Source of the DNA: Andeanibacterium sp036384795
GTDB lineage: Bacteria > Pseudomonadota > Alphaproteobacteria > Sphingomonadales > Sphingomonadaceae
Length of the DNA stretch: 64,000 nucleotides
Direction: 5' to 3'
Assembly: GCA_036384795.1 (NCBI GenBank)
Contig: DASVLP010000078.1
Location: forward strand, 14,121-78,120
The notes under the pieces were generated by a model that was given only the letters and a program-made list of their open reading frames with translations, did no database searches and was not told where the DNA came from. Shown here one piece after another: positions 16,316 to 24,797 of the stretch. Positions within the stretch are counted from its first letter, which is position 1. Each line of letters starts with the position of its first letter. A program made the translations under genes and the position numbers.

Positions 16316-18145
16316 TTGCAGTACGATCTGACCGTCCGACAACAGTGCCTGGCGGCGCTTGCGTGGGTGGCCTTGGCCGCCCTGTCGCTGACCGCGTCGG
16401 TCTACGGCAAGGTCGTGGTGCTGATCTGGTGGCCCAACGGCATCGCGGTCGGCGTGTTGATGCTGCTGCCGCGCAGGAAATGGCCGCTGTTCATCGCGCT
16501 CGCCGGATTGGGCGGGGCGTTCAACAACTGGCTGTTCGGCGCCGGCGTGTTCGACGCGTTCGCGATGGCGCTCGCCAACTGGGTGGAAGCTGCGATCGCG
16601 GCCGACCTGGCCAAGCGGGTCATTCGCCGGAAGCAGCGCCGGCTGCTGTCGGTGCAGCAAATGTTCGGCCTGGTCGGCGCGGCGGCGGCCGGCGCGGGGG
16701 CGAGCACCGCGATTATGGCACTGTCGCAAGCCGAGGTGATGACTTGGTACGCTGCCGCCTGGTGGTTCGTAACCGTGATGCTCGGCACGCTCGTGTCGAC
16801 GCCGCTGGCGCTCGCCGCGATCGACAAGCTGCTCAAGGGCGGCAAGCTCGGCAGGCTGCTGGGGGTCAAGCGCAGCCGGGCAACTGAACTCGCGCTGATC
16901 GGCTGCCTGATGTTCCTTGTTTCGCTGTGCGTGTTGCACGAAACCCACGTGCCGCTCTTGTTCCTGACGATGTCGCTGACGATCCTCGCCGTCAGCCGTC
17001 ACGGGCACTTCGGCGCCACCGTGTGCGTGCTTGCGTTCAGCATGGCGGCATCGGTGATCAGCTACGGCGGCCACGATCCGGCATTGTTCCTGCGGGCCGA
17101 CCAGCGGCTCGCCGGGCTGCTGCTGCTGCAGATTTACATGATCGCGCTGTTGGCGACGTCGGTGCCGCTCGCCGCGCTGCTGATGGCGCACGACCGGCTG
17201 GCGCTGCGGCTCAAGGCCCGCAATGCCAAGATGCACGAGAATCTCACCTGGCTCGGGATGGCGGAGGAAGTGGCGCGCATCGGGCGCTGGCGCTACGATC
17301 CGGCAACCGACAAGCAGGACTGGTCGCGCCAGTTGTTCCTGATCAACGGGATCCACAGCCCGCGCGGCGGCGATCCCGGCGACGTCAAGCACATGCTGCC
17401 CGACGGCGGCAAGGAGCTGTGGGGCCTGCTCAAGCACCATGCGCAGGACCGCGCGCGCTACAGCTTCGAATTTCGCGTCCGCACCCCGCAGGGCGACGAG
17501 CGCATCCTCAAGATGCACGCGACCAACGAGTTCGACGAGGGTGGCGAACTCAAATCGCGTTTCGGGGTGGTGATCGACGTTACCGAGCACCATCAGCGGC
17601 AGGACGCGCTCGACAAGGAGCGCACCCGGGCGATGCGGCTCGCGGCCGAGGCGCAATACCTCGCGCATACCGATCCGCTGACCGGGCTCGCCAACCGCCG
17701 CCGCACGATCACCCAGCTAGACAAGTTCATCGCCCGTTGCGAGGTCGAGGACAGGAAGCTCGCGCTGATCGCGTTCGACATCGATCATTTCAAGCAGGTC
17801 AACGACACCCACGGCCACCAGACCGGCGACGACGTGCTGGTGCGGGTGGCCGACATCGCCCGCGGCGAAGTGCGCGCGAGCGATCTGATCGGCCGGATGG
17901 GCGGCGAGGAATTCGTGTGGATGCTGCCCGATGCCTCGCTCGACGAAACCGCGAACGCGGCCGAGCGGCTGCGTCGCGCGATCGAGAACGACAGCGGCAA
18001 GGGCGGCCTGCCGACCGTCACCGCCAGCATCGGCTATGCGCTGTGGCAGCCGGGCGACGATGCCGGCGGGCTGCTCGCCCGCGCCGACGTCGCGCTCTAC
18101 GAAGCCAAGGGCGCCGGCCGCAACCAGGTACAGAAGGCGGCCTGA
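16316..18145 (+). CDS. Membrane diguanylate cyclase (MASE1-like TM region, PAS, GGDEF), copy 2
   Basis: 609 residues, the same domain order as the gene before it and clearly a tandem paralogue: membrane region (about 1-300), PAS ('VARIGRWRYDPATDKQDWSR'), GGDEF with GGEEF at 529-533 and RxxD 'RASD' at 520-523. Both the catalytic and the inhibitory sites are intact. It also starts with TTG. The PAS-GGDEF halves are much closer to each other than the membrane halves, which fits duplication followed by divergence of the sensor part. Signals sensed are unknown. Confidence 0.9.
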   Translation: MQYDLTVRQQCLAALAWVALAALSLTASVYGKVVVLIWWPNGIAVGVLMLLPRRKWPLFIALAGLGGAFNNWLFGAGVFDAFAMALANWVEAAIAADLAKRVIRRKQRRLLSVQQMFGLVGAAAAGAGASTAIMALSQAEVMTWYAAAWWFVTVMLGTLVSTPLALAAIDKLLKGGKLGRLLGVKRSRATELALIGCLMFLVSLCVLHETHVPLLFLTMSLTILAVSRHGHFGATVCVLAFSMAASVISYGGHDPALFLRADQRLAGLLLLQIYMIALLATSVPLAALLMAHDRLALRLKARNAKMHENLTWLGMAEEVARIGRWRYDPATDKQDWSRQLFLINGIHSPRGGDPGDVKHMLPDGGKELWGLLKHHAQDRARYSFEFRVRTPQGDERILKMHATNEFDEGGELKSRFGVVIDVTEHHQRQDALDKERTRAMRLAAEAQYLAHTDPLTGLANRRRTITQLDKFIARCEVEDRKLALIAFDIDHFKQVNDTHGHQTGDDVLVRVADIARGEVRASDLIGRMGGEEFVWMLPDASLDETANAAERLRRAIENDSGKGGLPTVTASIGYALWQPGDDAGGLLARADVALYEAKGAGRNQVQKAA

Positions 18146-18211
18146 CGCAGTTCATGCGCAAATCCCGGTCCGGGTGTGGCAGGGGCACCCGGCACGCCCT
18201 ATATTCGCACC

Positions 18212-18889
18212 ATGGACCTCCATAGCCTCTGGATCCACTTCACCGGCTTGATCGCCGCCTTGCCTCGTTCGGGCCTGCTGATCGCCACCGTGGTTGCGGT
18301 GCTGGTGGGCGCGCTGGGTTCGGCGCTGGTGCGCCCGGTGCCGGTGGTCGGGCGGCTGCTCCGCGGCGTGTCGACACTCGCGCTCGCCGGCATCCTGATG
18401 CTCGTCGTGCTGCAGATCTCGCGCCTCGATCCGCGCTTCGAGATGGCGATCCCCGAGCTTGGCCTGCCCGAGCAGCAGGTCGCCGGAGCCGAAACGCGGG
18501 TACCGCTGGCGCCCGACGGCCACTTCTGGGTCCGCGCGCGGGTCAATGGGGTGCCAGCCGCGTTCCTGATCGACACCGGCGCGTCGATCACCACGCTCAA
18601 CCCCGATACCGCGCAAGCGGCCGGTCTCGAGCCGCGCGCGGGCGGGATCCCGATCATGATGCAGACGGCCAACGGCGCGGCGCCCGCGCGGATCGCCACG
18701 ATCGACACCTTACGGTTCGGCAACGTCGAGGCGCGCGGGCTCGACGCGGCGATCGCGCCCGGCCTCGGGCCGACCAACGTGATCGGAATGAACCTGCTCA
18801 GCCGGCTCGCCTCGTGGCGGGTCGAGAACAACACGATGTACTTGATGCCGCACCATCCGCAGCCCGCGGTCGAGGCTGACGCGCATTGA
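18212..18889 (+). CDS. Membrane-anchored retropepsin-like aspartic protease
   Basis: 225 residues: two hydrophobic helices (about 10-35 and 45-68), then a single-lobe aspartic protease domain with 'FLIDTGASITTL' (catalytic D121-T122-G123) and a distal 'NVIGMNLLSRLASWRVENNTM' typical of the clan AA family TIGR02281. The domain should face the periplasm and work as a dimer. It resembles sphingomonad and rhizobial proteases of unknown substrate. ATG 18212 is chosen because the first helix follows directly. It lies 66 bases after the second cyclase gene. Confidence 0.88.
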   Translation: MDLHSLWIHFTGLIAALPRSGLLIATVVAVLVGALGSALVRPVPVVGRLLRGVSTLALAGILMLVVLQISRLDPRFEMAIPELGLPEQQVAGAETRVPLAPDGHFWVRARVNGVPAAFLIDTGASITTLNPDTAQAAGLEPRAGGIPIMMQTANGAAPARIATIDTLRFGNVEARGLDAAIAPGLGPTNVIGMNLLSRLASWRVENNTMYLMPHHPQPAVEADAH

Positions 18890-18944
18890 CGTAGCCGGGC
18901 GCGCTGGCCACTCTCCCGCGACAAGATCGGGAGAGCTTCACACC

Positions 18945-20291
18945 ATGGCGAGCAAGCCAGCCCCGGCGGGCAGCCGGTTCGACGTCGCCGCGTTCATCGA
19001 TGCGCGCCCGATCGGTTGGCGCGAGATCGCCACGCTGGTGATCTGCACGGTCGCGTTGTTCCTCGACAGCTTCGACGTGTTCTTCGTCGGCAAGCTCGCC
19101 CCGGCGATCGCGCACGGTTTCGGCCAGGCGCCGGTCGCGATGAAGAACGTGTTCGTCTGGCAGCAGGCGGGAATGGCGCTCGGCGCGTTCATCCTGCCCC
19201 CGCTCGCCGACCGGATCGGACGCAAGACGGTGTTGATGCTGTGCGCCGCGGTGTTCGGCACGCTTACGATCGGCGCGCTGTGGGTGCCGTCGTTGGGCTG
19301 GCTCGCGGCGGTGCGCGGCGTGTCGGGCATATTCCTTGCCGCGATGCTGCCGGTCGGCTTGGCGCTGATCTCGGAAGCGACGCCCAAGCGCCGCCGGGCG
19401 ACGTTCCTGGCGATCGCGCTGATCGGCTTTTCGGCAGGCAATGCGGCGTCGAGCTTCGTCGCCGGCTGGCTGCTGGTGCCGTTCGGCTGGCAGGTGGGCT
19501 TCTGGCTCGCAGGCATCCTGCCGCTCGCCACGCTGCCGCTGCTGCTGATCATCCCCGAATCGCTCGCCTTTCGCGTCACGCGCAATCCCGCCGACCACCG
19601 CATCCCGGCGACGATCCTGGCGATCGAACCATCGGCCCCGATCCACGGCGGCGAGGTGTTCCACCTCGGCAACGCCGCACCGCCGGCCAAGGGCGGCCCG
19701 CTGGCGCTGCTCTCGCGCCGCTACCTCGCGCAGACCCTGTTGCTGTGGCTCGCGTGTTTCCTCGCGCTCGGCAACATCGCCCTGCTGTCGAGCTGGATGA
19801 CGTCTTACTTCAACCAGCTCGCGGGCATTCCGGTGCAGGATTTCGCGCGATTCGACCTGATCGCGTTCTCGGGCGGGATCGTCGGCACCCTGACGATCGG
19901 CTGGCTCATGGACCGGATCCATCCATACTGGCTGATCGCGGCCTATTTCGTGCTCGACGCGATCGCGATCGCGGCGCTCGGCGTCGCGCCGTTCGGCACC
20001 GCGGGGTTCCTCGTCGCGCTGATTGCCTGGAACGTCGCGCAGATCGGCGGACAGACGGGGATCAACACCCTGGCGACGCTCGGCTACCCGCCGGAGATGC
20101 GCTCGAGCGGATTCGGCTGGGCAAGCGGGCTGGGGCGCATCGGCGGAATTGTGTTCCCGTGGTTCGGCAGCAAGGCGCTCGCCGCGATGCTGCCGTTGTC
20201 GACGATCATGCTGGTGGTCGCACTGCCGGCGGTCGCGGTGGCGTTGCTGATCGTGCTGCTGGGCTTCGTATCCCCGCGCAAGCCGGCTTGA
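18945..20291 (+). CDS. MFS transporter, aromatic acid:H+ symporter (AAHS) type
   Basis: 448 residues with twelve likely membrane helices. The first helix carries 'ALFLDSFDVFFVGKLAPAI', corresponding to the 'DGFD' motif of the AAHS group (PcaK, BenK, VanK). The loop 2-3 motif is 'LADRIGRKTVLML', and 'AGNAASSFVAGWLLVPFGWQ' is in the fifth-sixth helix region. The first conserved Gly of DGFD is Ser here, so the substrate may not be a simple aromatic acid. A structured spacer and a TetR regulator gene follow. The regulator may control it, but that is only inference. Confidence 0.85.
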   Translation: MASKPAPAGSRFDVAAFIDARPIGWREIATLVICTVALFLDSFDVFFVGKLAPAIAHGFGQAPVAMKNVFVWQQAGMALGAFILPPLADRIGRKTVLMLCAAVFGTLTIGALWVPSLGWLAAVRGVSGIFLAAMLPVGLALISEATPKRRRATFLAIALIGFSAGNAASSFVAGWLLVPFGWQVGFWLAGILPLATLPLLLIIPESLAFRVTRNPADHRIPATILAIEPSAPIHGGEVFHLGNAAPPAKGGPLALLSRRYLAQTLLLWLACFLALGNIALLSSWMTSYFNQLAGIPVQDFARFDLIAFSGGIVGTLTIGWLMDRIHPYWLIAAYFVLDAIAIAALGVAPFGTAGFLVALIAWNVAQIGGQTGINTLATLGYPPEMRSSGFGWASGLGRIGGIVFPWFGSKALAAMLPLSTIMLVVALPAVAVALLIVLLGFVSPRKPA

Positions 20292-20308
20292 GCGCGGAGA
20301 GTAGATAA

Positions 20309-20393
20309 GGGGGCGGACAAGTCGCAGACGCTGGATGCCCGTCGGTCTGCAACCCCCTCTTGTGTCCACCCCCGGACCCCTCCCCAGGGGCCC
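20309..20393. repeat. Long imperfect stem-loop plus second hairpin
   Basis: GGGGGC-GGACAAG-TC-GCAGAC on the left pairs with GTCTGC...CTTGTGTCC-A-CCCCC on the right (20309-20373). A second hairpin follows at once: CCCCT (20377-20381) pairs with AGGGG (20386-20390), with GG/CC pairs below one mismatch (20374-20393), and CTTT follows. It lies between the MFS gene and the TetR gene. It may be a terminator or a mobile palindromic repeat. Confidence 0.5.
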
Positions 20394-20492
20394 TTTCCGT
20401 CGTTTCCGACCGCGACCTTGTCAGCCGGGCGGCAATGCTGTCTAACGCCGCCTCTTGCGTGGGGAGCGCAAACAGGCCATCCCTCGGTGAAT

Positions 20493-21146
20493 ATGAATAC
20501 GGATTCTCATTTACCCGTCAAGCGCGCATTGCCGCTGGGCGAACGGGATTTACCCGAACCGCGGCAGGAGCGGAGCCGGGAAACCGCGGGCAAGTTCATT
20601 GCCGCGGCGATGGACCTGCTGCGCCAGAAGACGTTCGGCGAGCTGTCGGTGGCCGAGCTCGCGAGCGCCGCAGGCCGTTCGGTAGGGGTCTTCTACCAGC
20701 GGTTCGGCAGCAAGGACGATTTCCTCGACGTGCTGCTTACGGCTTTCTTCGAAAGTTCCTTTTCCTGGCGCTCGGAAATTACTGTTGACGGCAACTCGGT
20801 CCGGGTATTTTCCGCCTTCTTAGAACGCGGTTTTGAGGAGCTGCGGAGCAACCGCAATCTGTGGCACGCCGCGCTCGAGCGGTCGGCGCTCGAGCCCGAT
20901 TTCTGGGGCAAGTACGGCCGTTATCGCGAGGAAGCGGTGGTTTTCACGCGCAATGCGATCGAGAAGGCACTTGGCAGGCCTCTCGGAAAGGAGGAACGCC
21001 GCCGCCTGGCGCTTGCCAGCCAAGTCTTCAATAGCGTGATCAACAATTCGATCATCAACGGACCGGGGCCGCTGCTGATCGAGAACGACGACTATTTCCC
21101 CGAACTGAAGAAGATCGTGCTCGAAATCGCGAAGTTGCCCGGATAG
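20493..21146 (+). CDS. TetR-family transcriptional regulator
   Basis: 217 residues. An N-terminal helix-turn-helix (about residues 25-75) has 'AAMDLLRQKTFGELSVAELA' and 'GRSVGVFYQRFGSKDDFLDV', with the YxxFxxKxxL signature of TetR proteins in its FYQRFGSKDDFL form. The C-terminal ligand domain is not specific. ATG 20493 was preferred over ATG 20418 because the extra 25 residues are not TetR-like. The ligand is unknown. The upstream MFS gene or the divergent genes on the right are possible targets. Confidence 0.88.
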   Translation: MNTDSHLPVKRALPLGERDLPEPRQERSRETAGKFIAAAMDLLRQKTFGELSVAELASAAGRSVGVFYQRFGSKDDFLDVLLTAFFESSFSWRSEITVDGNSVRVFSAFLERGFEELRSNRNLWHAALERSALEPDFWGKYGRYREEAVVFTRNAIEKALGRPLGKEERRRLALASQVFNSVINNSIINGPGPLLIENDDYFPELKKIVLEIAKLPG

Positions 21147-21152
21147 CCCCGT

Positions 21153-21545
21153 TCAGCTCGGCGGAAGCTGCACCAGCTCGAGCTCGTGGCCGTCGGGATC
21201 GCGCAGCATCGCGAACTTCACCGGACCCATTTCGGAAACGGGAACGACCTGCGTTGCGCCCGCCGCGATGAGCCGGGCAAACGATTCCTCGATATCATCG
21301 GTCATCAAGCCGACCGGGCCGTGGCCCGGCCCCGGTGTGACGTCGCGGCCGTCCTTGTACCAGACCAGCAGCAGGCTCGGCCCGCCGTGCTGCCCGGGCA
21401 GCTGTATGATGTGCTCGACGAAATCGGCCTCGTCGAAAGTCTGAGTCACCGCAAAACCCAAGCTTTCGCGATAGAACGCGAGCGCCCTCGCCATGTCGGG
21501 CGTGTTGAGCTTGAAGAAGTTCAATTTGACCGAAGGGGAGGGCAT
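21153..21545 (-). CDS. VOC-superfamily (glyoxalase-like) protein
   Basis: 130 residues forming one vicinal-oxygen-chelate unit: 'KLNFFKLNTPDMARALAFYR' at the start and 'AMLRDPDGHELELVQLPPS' at the end, where the His-Glu pattern supplies metal ligands. The reaction is not predictable. It ends 7 bases from the convergent TetR stop. ATG 21545 has a clear ribosome site (GAAAGGA). The much longer upstream frame belongs to the antisense of the EamA and cydA region. Confidence 0.88.
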   Translation of the reverse strand: MPSPSVKLNFFKLNTPDMARALAFYRESLGFAVTQTFDEADFVEHIIQLPGQHGGPSLLLVWYKDGRDVTPGPGHGPVGLMTDDIEESFARLIAAGATQVVPVSEMGPVKFAMLRDPDGHELELVQLPPS

Positions 21546-21562
21546 CCGGTTCCTTTCGTTGG

Positions 21563-22000
21563 CTATGCGCGAAGGGCAAGCAGGGTTGCGCCGGCTGCGA
21601 TCAAACCGACCCCGAGCCAGCCGCGCGCGGGCAGTTGCTCGCCGAGAAACACTGCACCGAAGATCGCCACCAGCACCACGCTGAGCTTGTCGACCGGGGC
21701 GACCTGCGCCGCCTCGCCTAGGCTCAGCGCGCGGAAATAGCACAGCCACGACGCGCCGGTCACCAGCCCGGAGAGCGCGAGAAACAGCAGGGCCCTTGCG
21801 GGAAGCGCGCCCGGCGCCGTGAACTTTCCGGTCGCGGCCAGCAACATCGCCAGAGCGCCTGCCACAACCAAAGTGCGGATGAACGTGGCGAGGTCGGAAT
21901 CGATTCCGCCGACCCCCACTTTCGCGAGGATCGCGGTGAGCGCGGCGAAGATCGCCGACAGCACCGCCCAGAACTGCCAGCTCGTGCTCAACGATTGCAT
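21563..22000 (-). CDS. Small EamA/DMT-type membrane protein (half-size)
   Basis: 145 residues with five likely membrane helices and one EamA repeat, including 'FAALTAILAKVGVGGIDSDL' and 'PVDKLSVVLVAIFGAVFLGE'. This is the COG2510-like half-size drug/metabolite transporter type, which must form dimers. The ATG at 22000 is preceded by GAGGAG with an 8-base spacer, which decides against the upstream in-frame ATGs. It shares a strand with the VOC gene (17-base gap) and is divergent from cydA. Confidence 0.87.
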   Translation of the reverse strand: MQSLSTSWQFWAVLSAIFAALTAILAKVGVGGIDSDLATFIRTLVVAGALAMLLAATGKFTAPGALPARALLFLALSGLVTGASWLCYFRALSLGEAAQVAPVDKLSVVLVAIFGAVFLGEQLPARGWLGVGLIAAGATLLALRA

Positions 22001-22131
22001 GCATGCACTCCTCATGGCGCTTGTGAGACGAGCAAAACGAGAGCGCAAGCCCGGCAGTTGCGGCGCGCGCAACGGCAAATGCAATCAAGGGCTTTGCCGC
22101 GCGCCGTGCGCGGGTGTAGCAGGGCCGCGCG

Positions 22132-23544
22132 ATGTTGACGGACCCCACCGCTCTGCTGCTCGCGCGCTGGCAGTTCGCCTTCACGGTCAGCTTCCACTTC
22201 CTGTTCCCGCCGTTCACGATCGGGCTCGCGGCTTATCTCGCGGTGCTCGAGGGGCTGTGGCTGAAGACGGGCAAGGCAGTCTATCTCGACCTGTTCCGCT
22301 ATTGGGTGAAGATCTTCGCGATCAACTTCGCGATGGGTGTCGTTTCGGGGATCGTGCTGAGCTACGAATTCGGCACCAACTGGGCCGCGTTCTCGGACAA
22401 GGCGGGGCCGGTGATCGGCCCGCTGATGGCCTACGAAGTGCTGACCGCGTTCTTCCTCGAGGCCGGGTTCCTGGGCGTGATGCTGTTCGGGATGGAGAAA
22501 GTCGGCCGGGGCCTGCATTTCACCGCCACCGTGTGCGTGGCGCTGGGCACGCTGCTGTCCTCGTTCTGGATTCTCGCCGCCAACAGCTGGATGCAGACGC
22601 CGCAGGGCTTCGAGATGGGCCCCAACGGCCAGTTCCTGCCCGGGCCGAGCTGGTGGCCGATCATCTTCAACCCGAGCTTTCCCTATCGGCTGACCCACAC
22701 CGTCACCGCCGCGTTCCTCGCCACCGCGCTGGTGGTGGGCGGCGTCGGCGGCTGGCATCTTCTGCGTGGGGCTGCGACGCCGCAGGTCAAGAAGATGTTC
22801 TCGATGGCGATGTGGATGGCTGCGATCGTCGCGCCGATCCAGATGGTGATCGGCGACCAGCACGGGCTCAACACGCTGCACCACCAGCCGGCCAAGATCA
22901 TGGCGGTCGAGGGCCATTACCAGAGCTACCCCGACGGCGCGCCGTTCTATCTCTTTGGCATCCCCAACGACCGCACCCAGCACCTCGACTACGCGGTCGG
23001 CATTCCCAAGCTCGGCAGCCTGATCCTCGAGCACCGGCCCGATGCGCCGGTCGCCGGGCTCGATACGATTCCCGACGACCAGCAGCCGCCGGTGATCATC
23101 GTGTTCTGGTCGTTCCGCCTGATGGTCGGGCTCGGCTTGCTGATGTTCGCGCTCGGCCTTGGCAGCCTGTGGGCGCGCTGGCGCGGCACGCTCTACCGGT
23201 GGCGCCCGCTCCACGTTTTCGCGCTGGCGATGTCGCCGGCCGGGTTCGTCGCGATCATCGCCGGCTGGGTGACCACCGAGGTCGGGCGACAGCCGTGGAC
23301 CGTCTACGGACACTTGCGCACTGCTGACTCCATGAGCCCGGTCGGCGCGCCCGCGGTGGGCACCTCGCTGATCGCGTTCATCGTGATCTACTGCGCGGTG
23401 TTCGGCGTCGGCATCTGGTACATCCTGCGGCTGATGCACAAGCCGCCCGAACCGTTGGAGCACGGCGCCGAGGCCTTGGACGAGCCGATCCGCACCGCCG
23501 GCATCGTCCCCGGCCCGGCGCAAGGCGGGGAGGGCGAGCCGTGA
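22132..23544 (+). CDS. cydA: Cytochrome bd-type ubiquinol oxidase subunit I (cyanide-insensitive type)
   Basis: The haem-bearing subunit of a bd quinol oxidase in the inner membrane. 470 residues, about nine helices. Haem ligand candidates are H22 ('FHFLFPPFTIG') and H189 ('YRLTHTV'), and a Met in the 'LRLMVGLGLLMF' helix region. The Q-loop is short compared with E. coli CydA, which places it with the CioA / cyanide-insensitive group. 'GWVTTEVGRQPWTVYG' is the conserved C-terminal block. The gene overlaps cydB by 4 bases. No regulator gene or obvious Fnr-type palindrome is seen in the 131-base divergent spacer. Confidence 0.95.
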   Translation: MLTDPTALLLARWQFAFTVSFHFLFPPFTIGLAAYLAVLEGLWLKTGKAVYLDLFRYWVKIFAINFAMGVVSGIVLSYEFGTNWAAFSDKAGPVIGPLMAYEVLTAFFLEAGFLGVMLFGMEKVGRGLHFTATVCVALGTLLSSFWILAANSWMQTPQGFEMGPNGQFLPGPSWWPIIFNPSFPYRLTHTVTAAFLATALVVGGVGGWHLLRGAATPQVKKMFSMAMWMAAIVAPIQMVIGDQHGLNTLHHQPAKIMAVEGHYQSYPDGAPFYLFGIPNDRTQHLDYAVGIPKLGSLILEHRPDAPVAGLDTIPDDQQPPVIIVFWSFRLMVGLGLLMFALGLGSLWARWRGTLYRWRPLHVFALAMSPAGFVAIIAGWVTTEVGRQPWTVYGHLRTADSMSPVGAPAVGTSLIAFIVIYCAVFGVGIWYILRLMHKPPEPLEHGAEALDEPIRTAGIVPGPAQGGEGEP

Positions 23545-24545
23545 TCGACCTCGATCTCACCGCCGTGTGGGCGTTCATCATAGCCTTTGCCGTGTTCGCC
23601 TACGTGGTGATGGACGGGTTCGACCTCGGGATCGGCATCCTGTTCCCGTCGATCACCGTCGGCCAGGGCCGCAACCGCGCGATGAACTCGATCGCGCCGG
23701 TGTGGGACGGCAACGAGACCTGGCTGGTGATGGGCGGGGGCGGAATGCTCGCCGCGTTCCCCCTGGCTTACGCGGTGATCCTGCCGGCGACCTATCCGCT
23801 GATCGTCGCGATGCTGCTGGGCCTGGTGTTCCGCGGGGTCGCGTTCGAGTTCCGCCACCGCGACGAGCGCCACCGCGCGTTCTGGGATCTCGCGTTCTTC
23901 GGCGGCTCGCTGGCCGCGGCGCTGAGCCAGGGGATGATCCTCGGCGCGCTGGTGCAGGGCGTTCATGTGACCGGGCGGGCGTATTCGGGCAGCTGGTGGG
24001 ACTGGCTGACGCCGTACACGCTGCTGACCGGGCTCGGCGTCGTCGCGGGCTACGCGCTGATCGGCGCATGCTGGCTGGTGTGGAAGCTGGAAGGCGAGGT
24101 GCAGGACAAAGCCTATCGCCTCGCGATGCGCGCGGCGATCGCCACGCTGGTGCTGATGGGCGCGGTCAGCGCCTACAACCTTACCCTGCTGCCGCAGTAT
24201 CGCGAACGCTGGCTGGAAATGCCGAACATCCTGTTTGCCAGCCAGGTGCCGCTGCTGACGGTGATGATCGCCGGGTTCCTGTTCTACGGCCTCAAGAAGC
24301 GCTGGGAGCTTGCGCCGTTCGTCCTCTCGCTCGCATTGTTCGGGCTCGGCATGGCCGGGATCGGGGTGACGATCTGGCCTTATGTCGTGCCCGGCGCGCT
24401 GACCATCTGGGAGGCCGCCACCTCGGCGCGCAGCCAGTGGTTCATGCTGGTCGGGGTGATCGTCACCGTGCCCTTGATCCTGGGCTACACCGGCTGGTCG
24501 TACTGGGTGTTCCGCGGCAAAGTCGGCAACGAGGGCTACCACTGA
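23541..24545 (+). CDS. cydB: Cytochrome bd-type ubiquinol oxidase subunit II
   Basis: The second subunit of the bd oxidase, with eight to nine helices in 334 residues. 'VMDGFDLGIGILFPSI' near the start and 'NSIAPVWDGNETWLVMGGGG' are the invariant CydB blocks. It starts with GTG inside the cydA stop (GTGA), so translation is coupled. The stop overlaps the ATG of the small third gene by one base, so all three form one operon. Confidence 0.96.
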   Translation: MIDLDLTAVWAFIIAFAVFAYVVMDGFDLGIGILFPSITVGQGRNRAMNSIAPVWDGNETWLVMGGGGMLAAFPLAYAVILPATYPLIVAMLLGLVFRGVAFEFRHRDERHRAFWDLAFFGGSLAAALSQGMILGALVQGVHVTGRAYSGSWWDWLTPYTLLTGLGVVAGYALIGACWLVWKLEGEVQDKAYRLAMRAAIATLVLMGAVSAYNLTLLPQYRERWLEMPNILFASQVPLLTVMIAGFLFYGLKKRWELAPFVLSLALFGLGMAGIGVTIWPYVVPGALTIWEAATSARSQWFMLVGVIVTVPLILGYTGWSYWVFRGKVGNEGYH

Positions 24546-24715
24546 TGGCAAGCCGGCGCCGTGCGGAGGCCCGCCCCCAAGCAGCGCTCCGCGCGATAGG
24601 GCAGCCAGATACACCGCTGTGGAGGCGGCTCGCGTGGATGGCGGCGATTTGGGCTGCGAGCGTCGCCGCGCTTGGCGCGGTGACCGAAGTGCTGCGGCTG
24701 TGGCTGCTGGGCTGA
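24545..24715 (+). CDS. Small bd-oxidase-associated membrane protein (DUF2474 / CydX-like)
   Basis: 56 residues: a basic N-terminal half, then one membrane helix in 'PLWRRLAWMAAIWAASVAAL' and a short tail 'RLWLLG'. The pattern PLWxRLxW...W is that of DUF2474 proteins found after cioAB/cydAB. E. coli CydX is a comparable one-helix subunit that stabilises the oxidase haems. Its ATG overlaps the cydB stop (TGATG), so it is certainly co-translated. The assignment rests on motif plus position. Confidence 0.82.
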   Translation: MASRRRAEARPQAALRAIGQPDTPLWRRLAWMAAIWAASVAALGAVTEVLRLWLLG

Positions 24716-24797
24716 GCGGCCTTTCCCCTCTCGCCCGGCTTCGCTAGCGTCCGCACGGGCGCAAAGCCGCGCCTTAGGTGGCGAAGGGATCGAGGCA

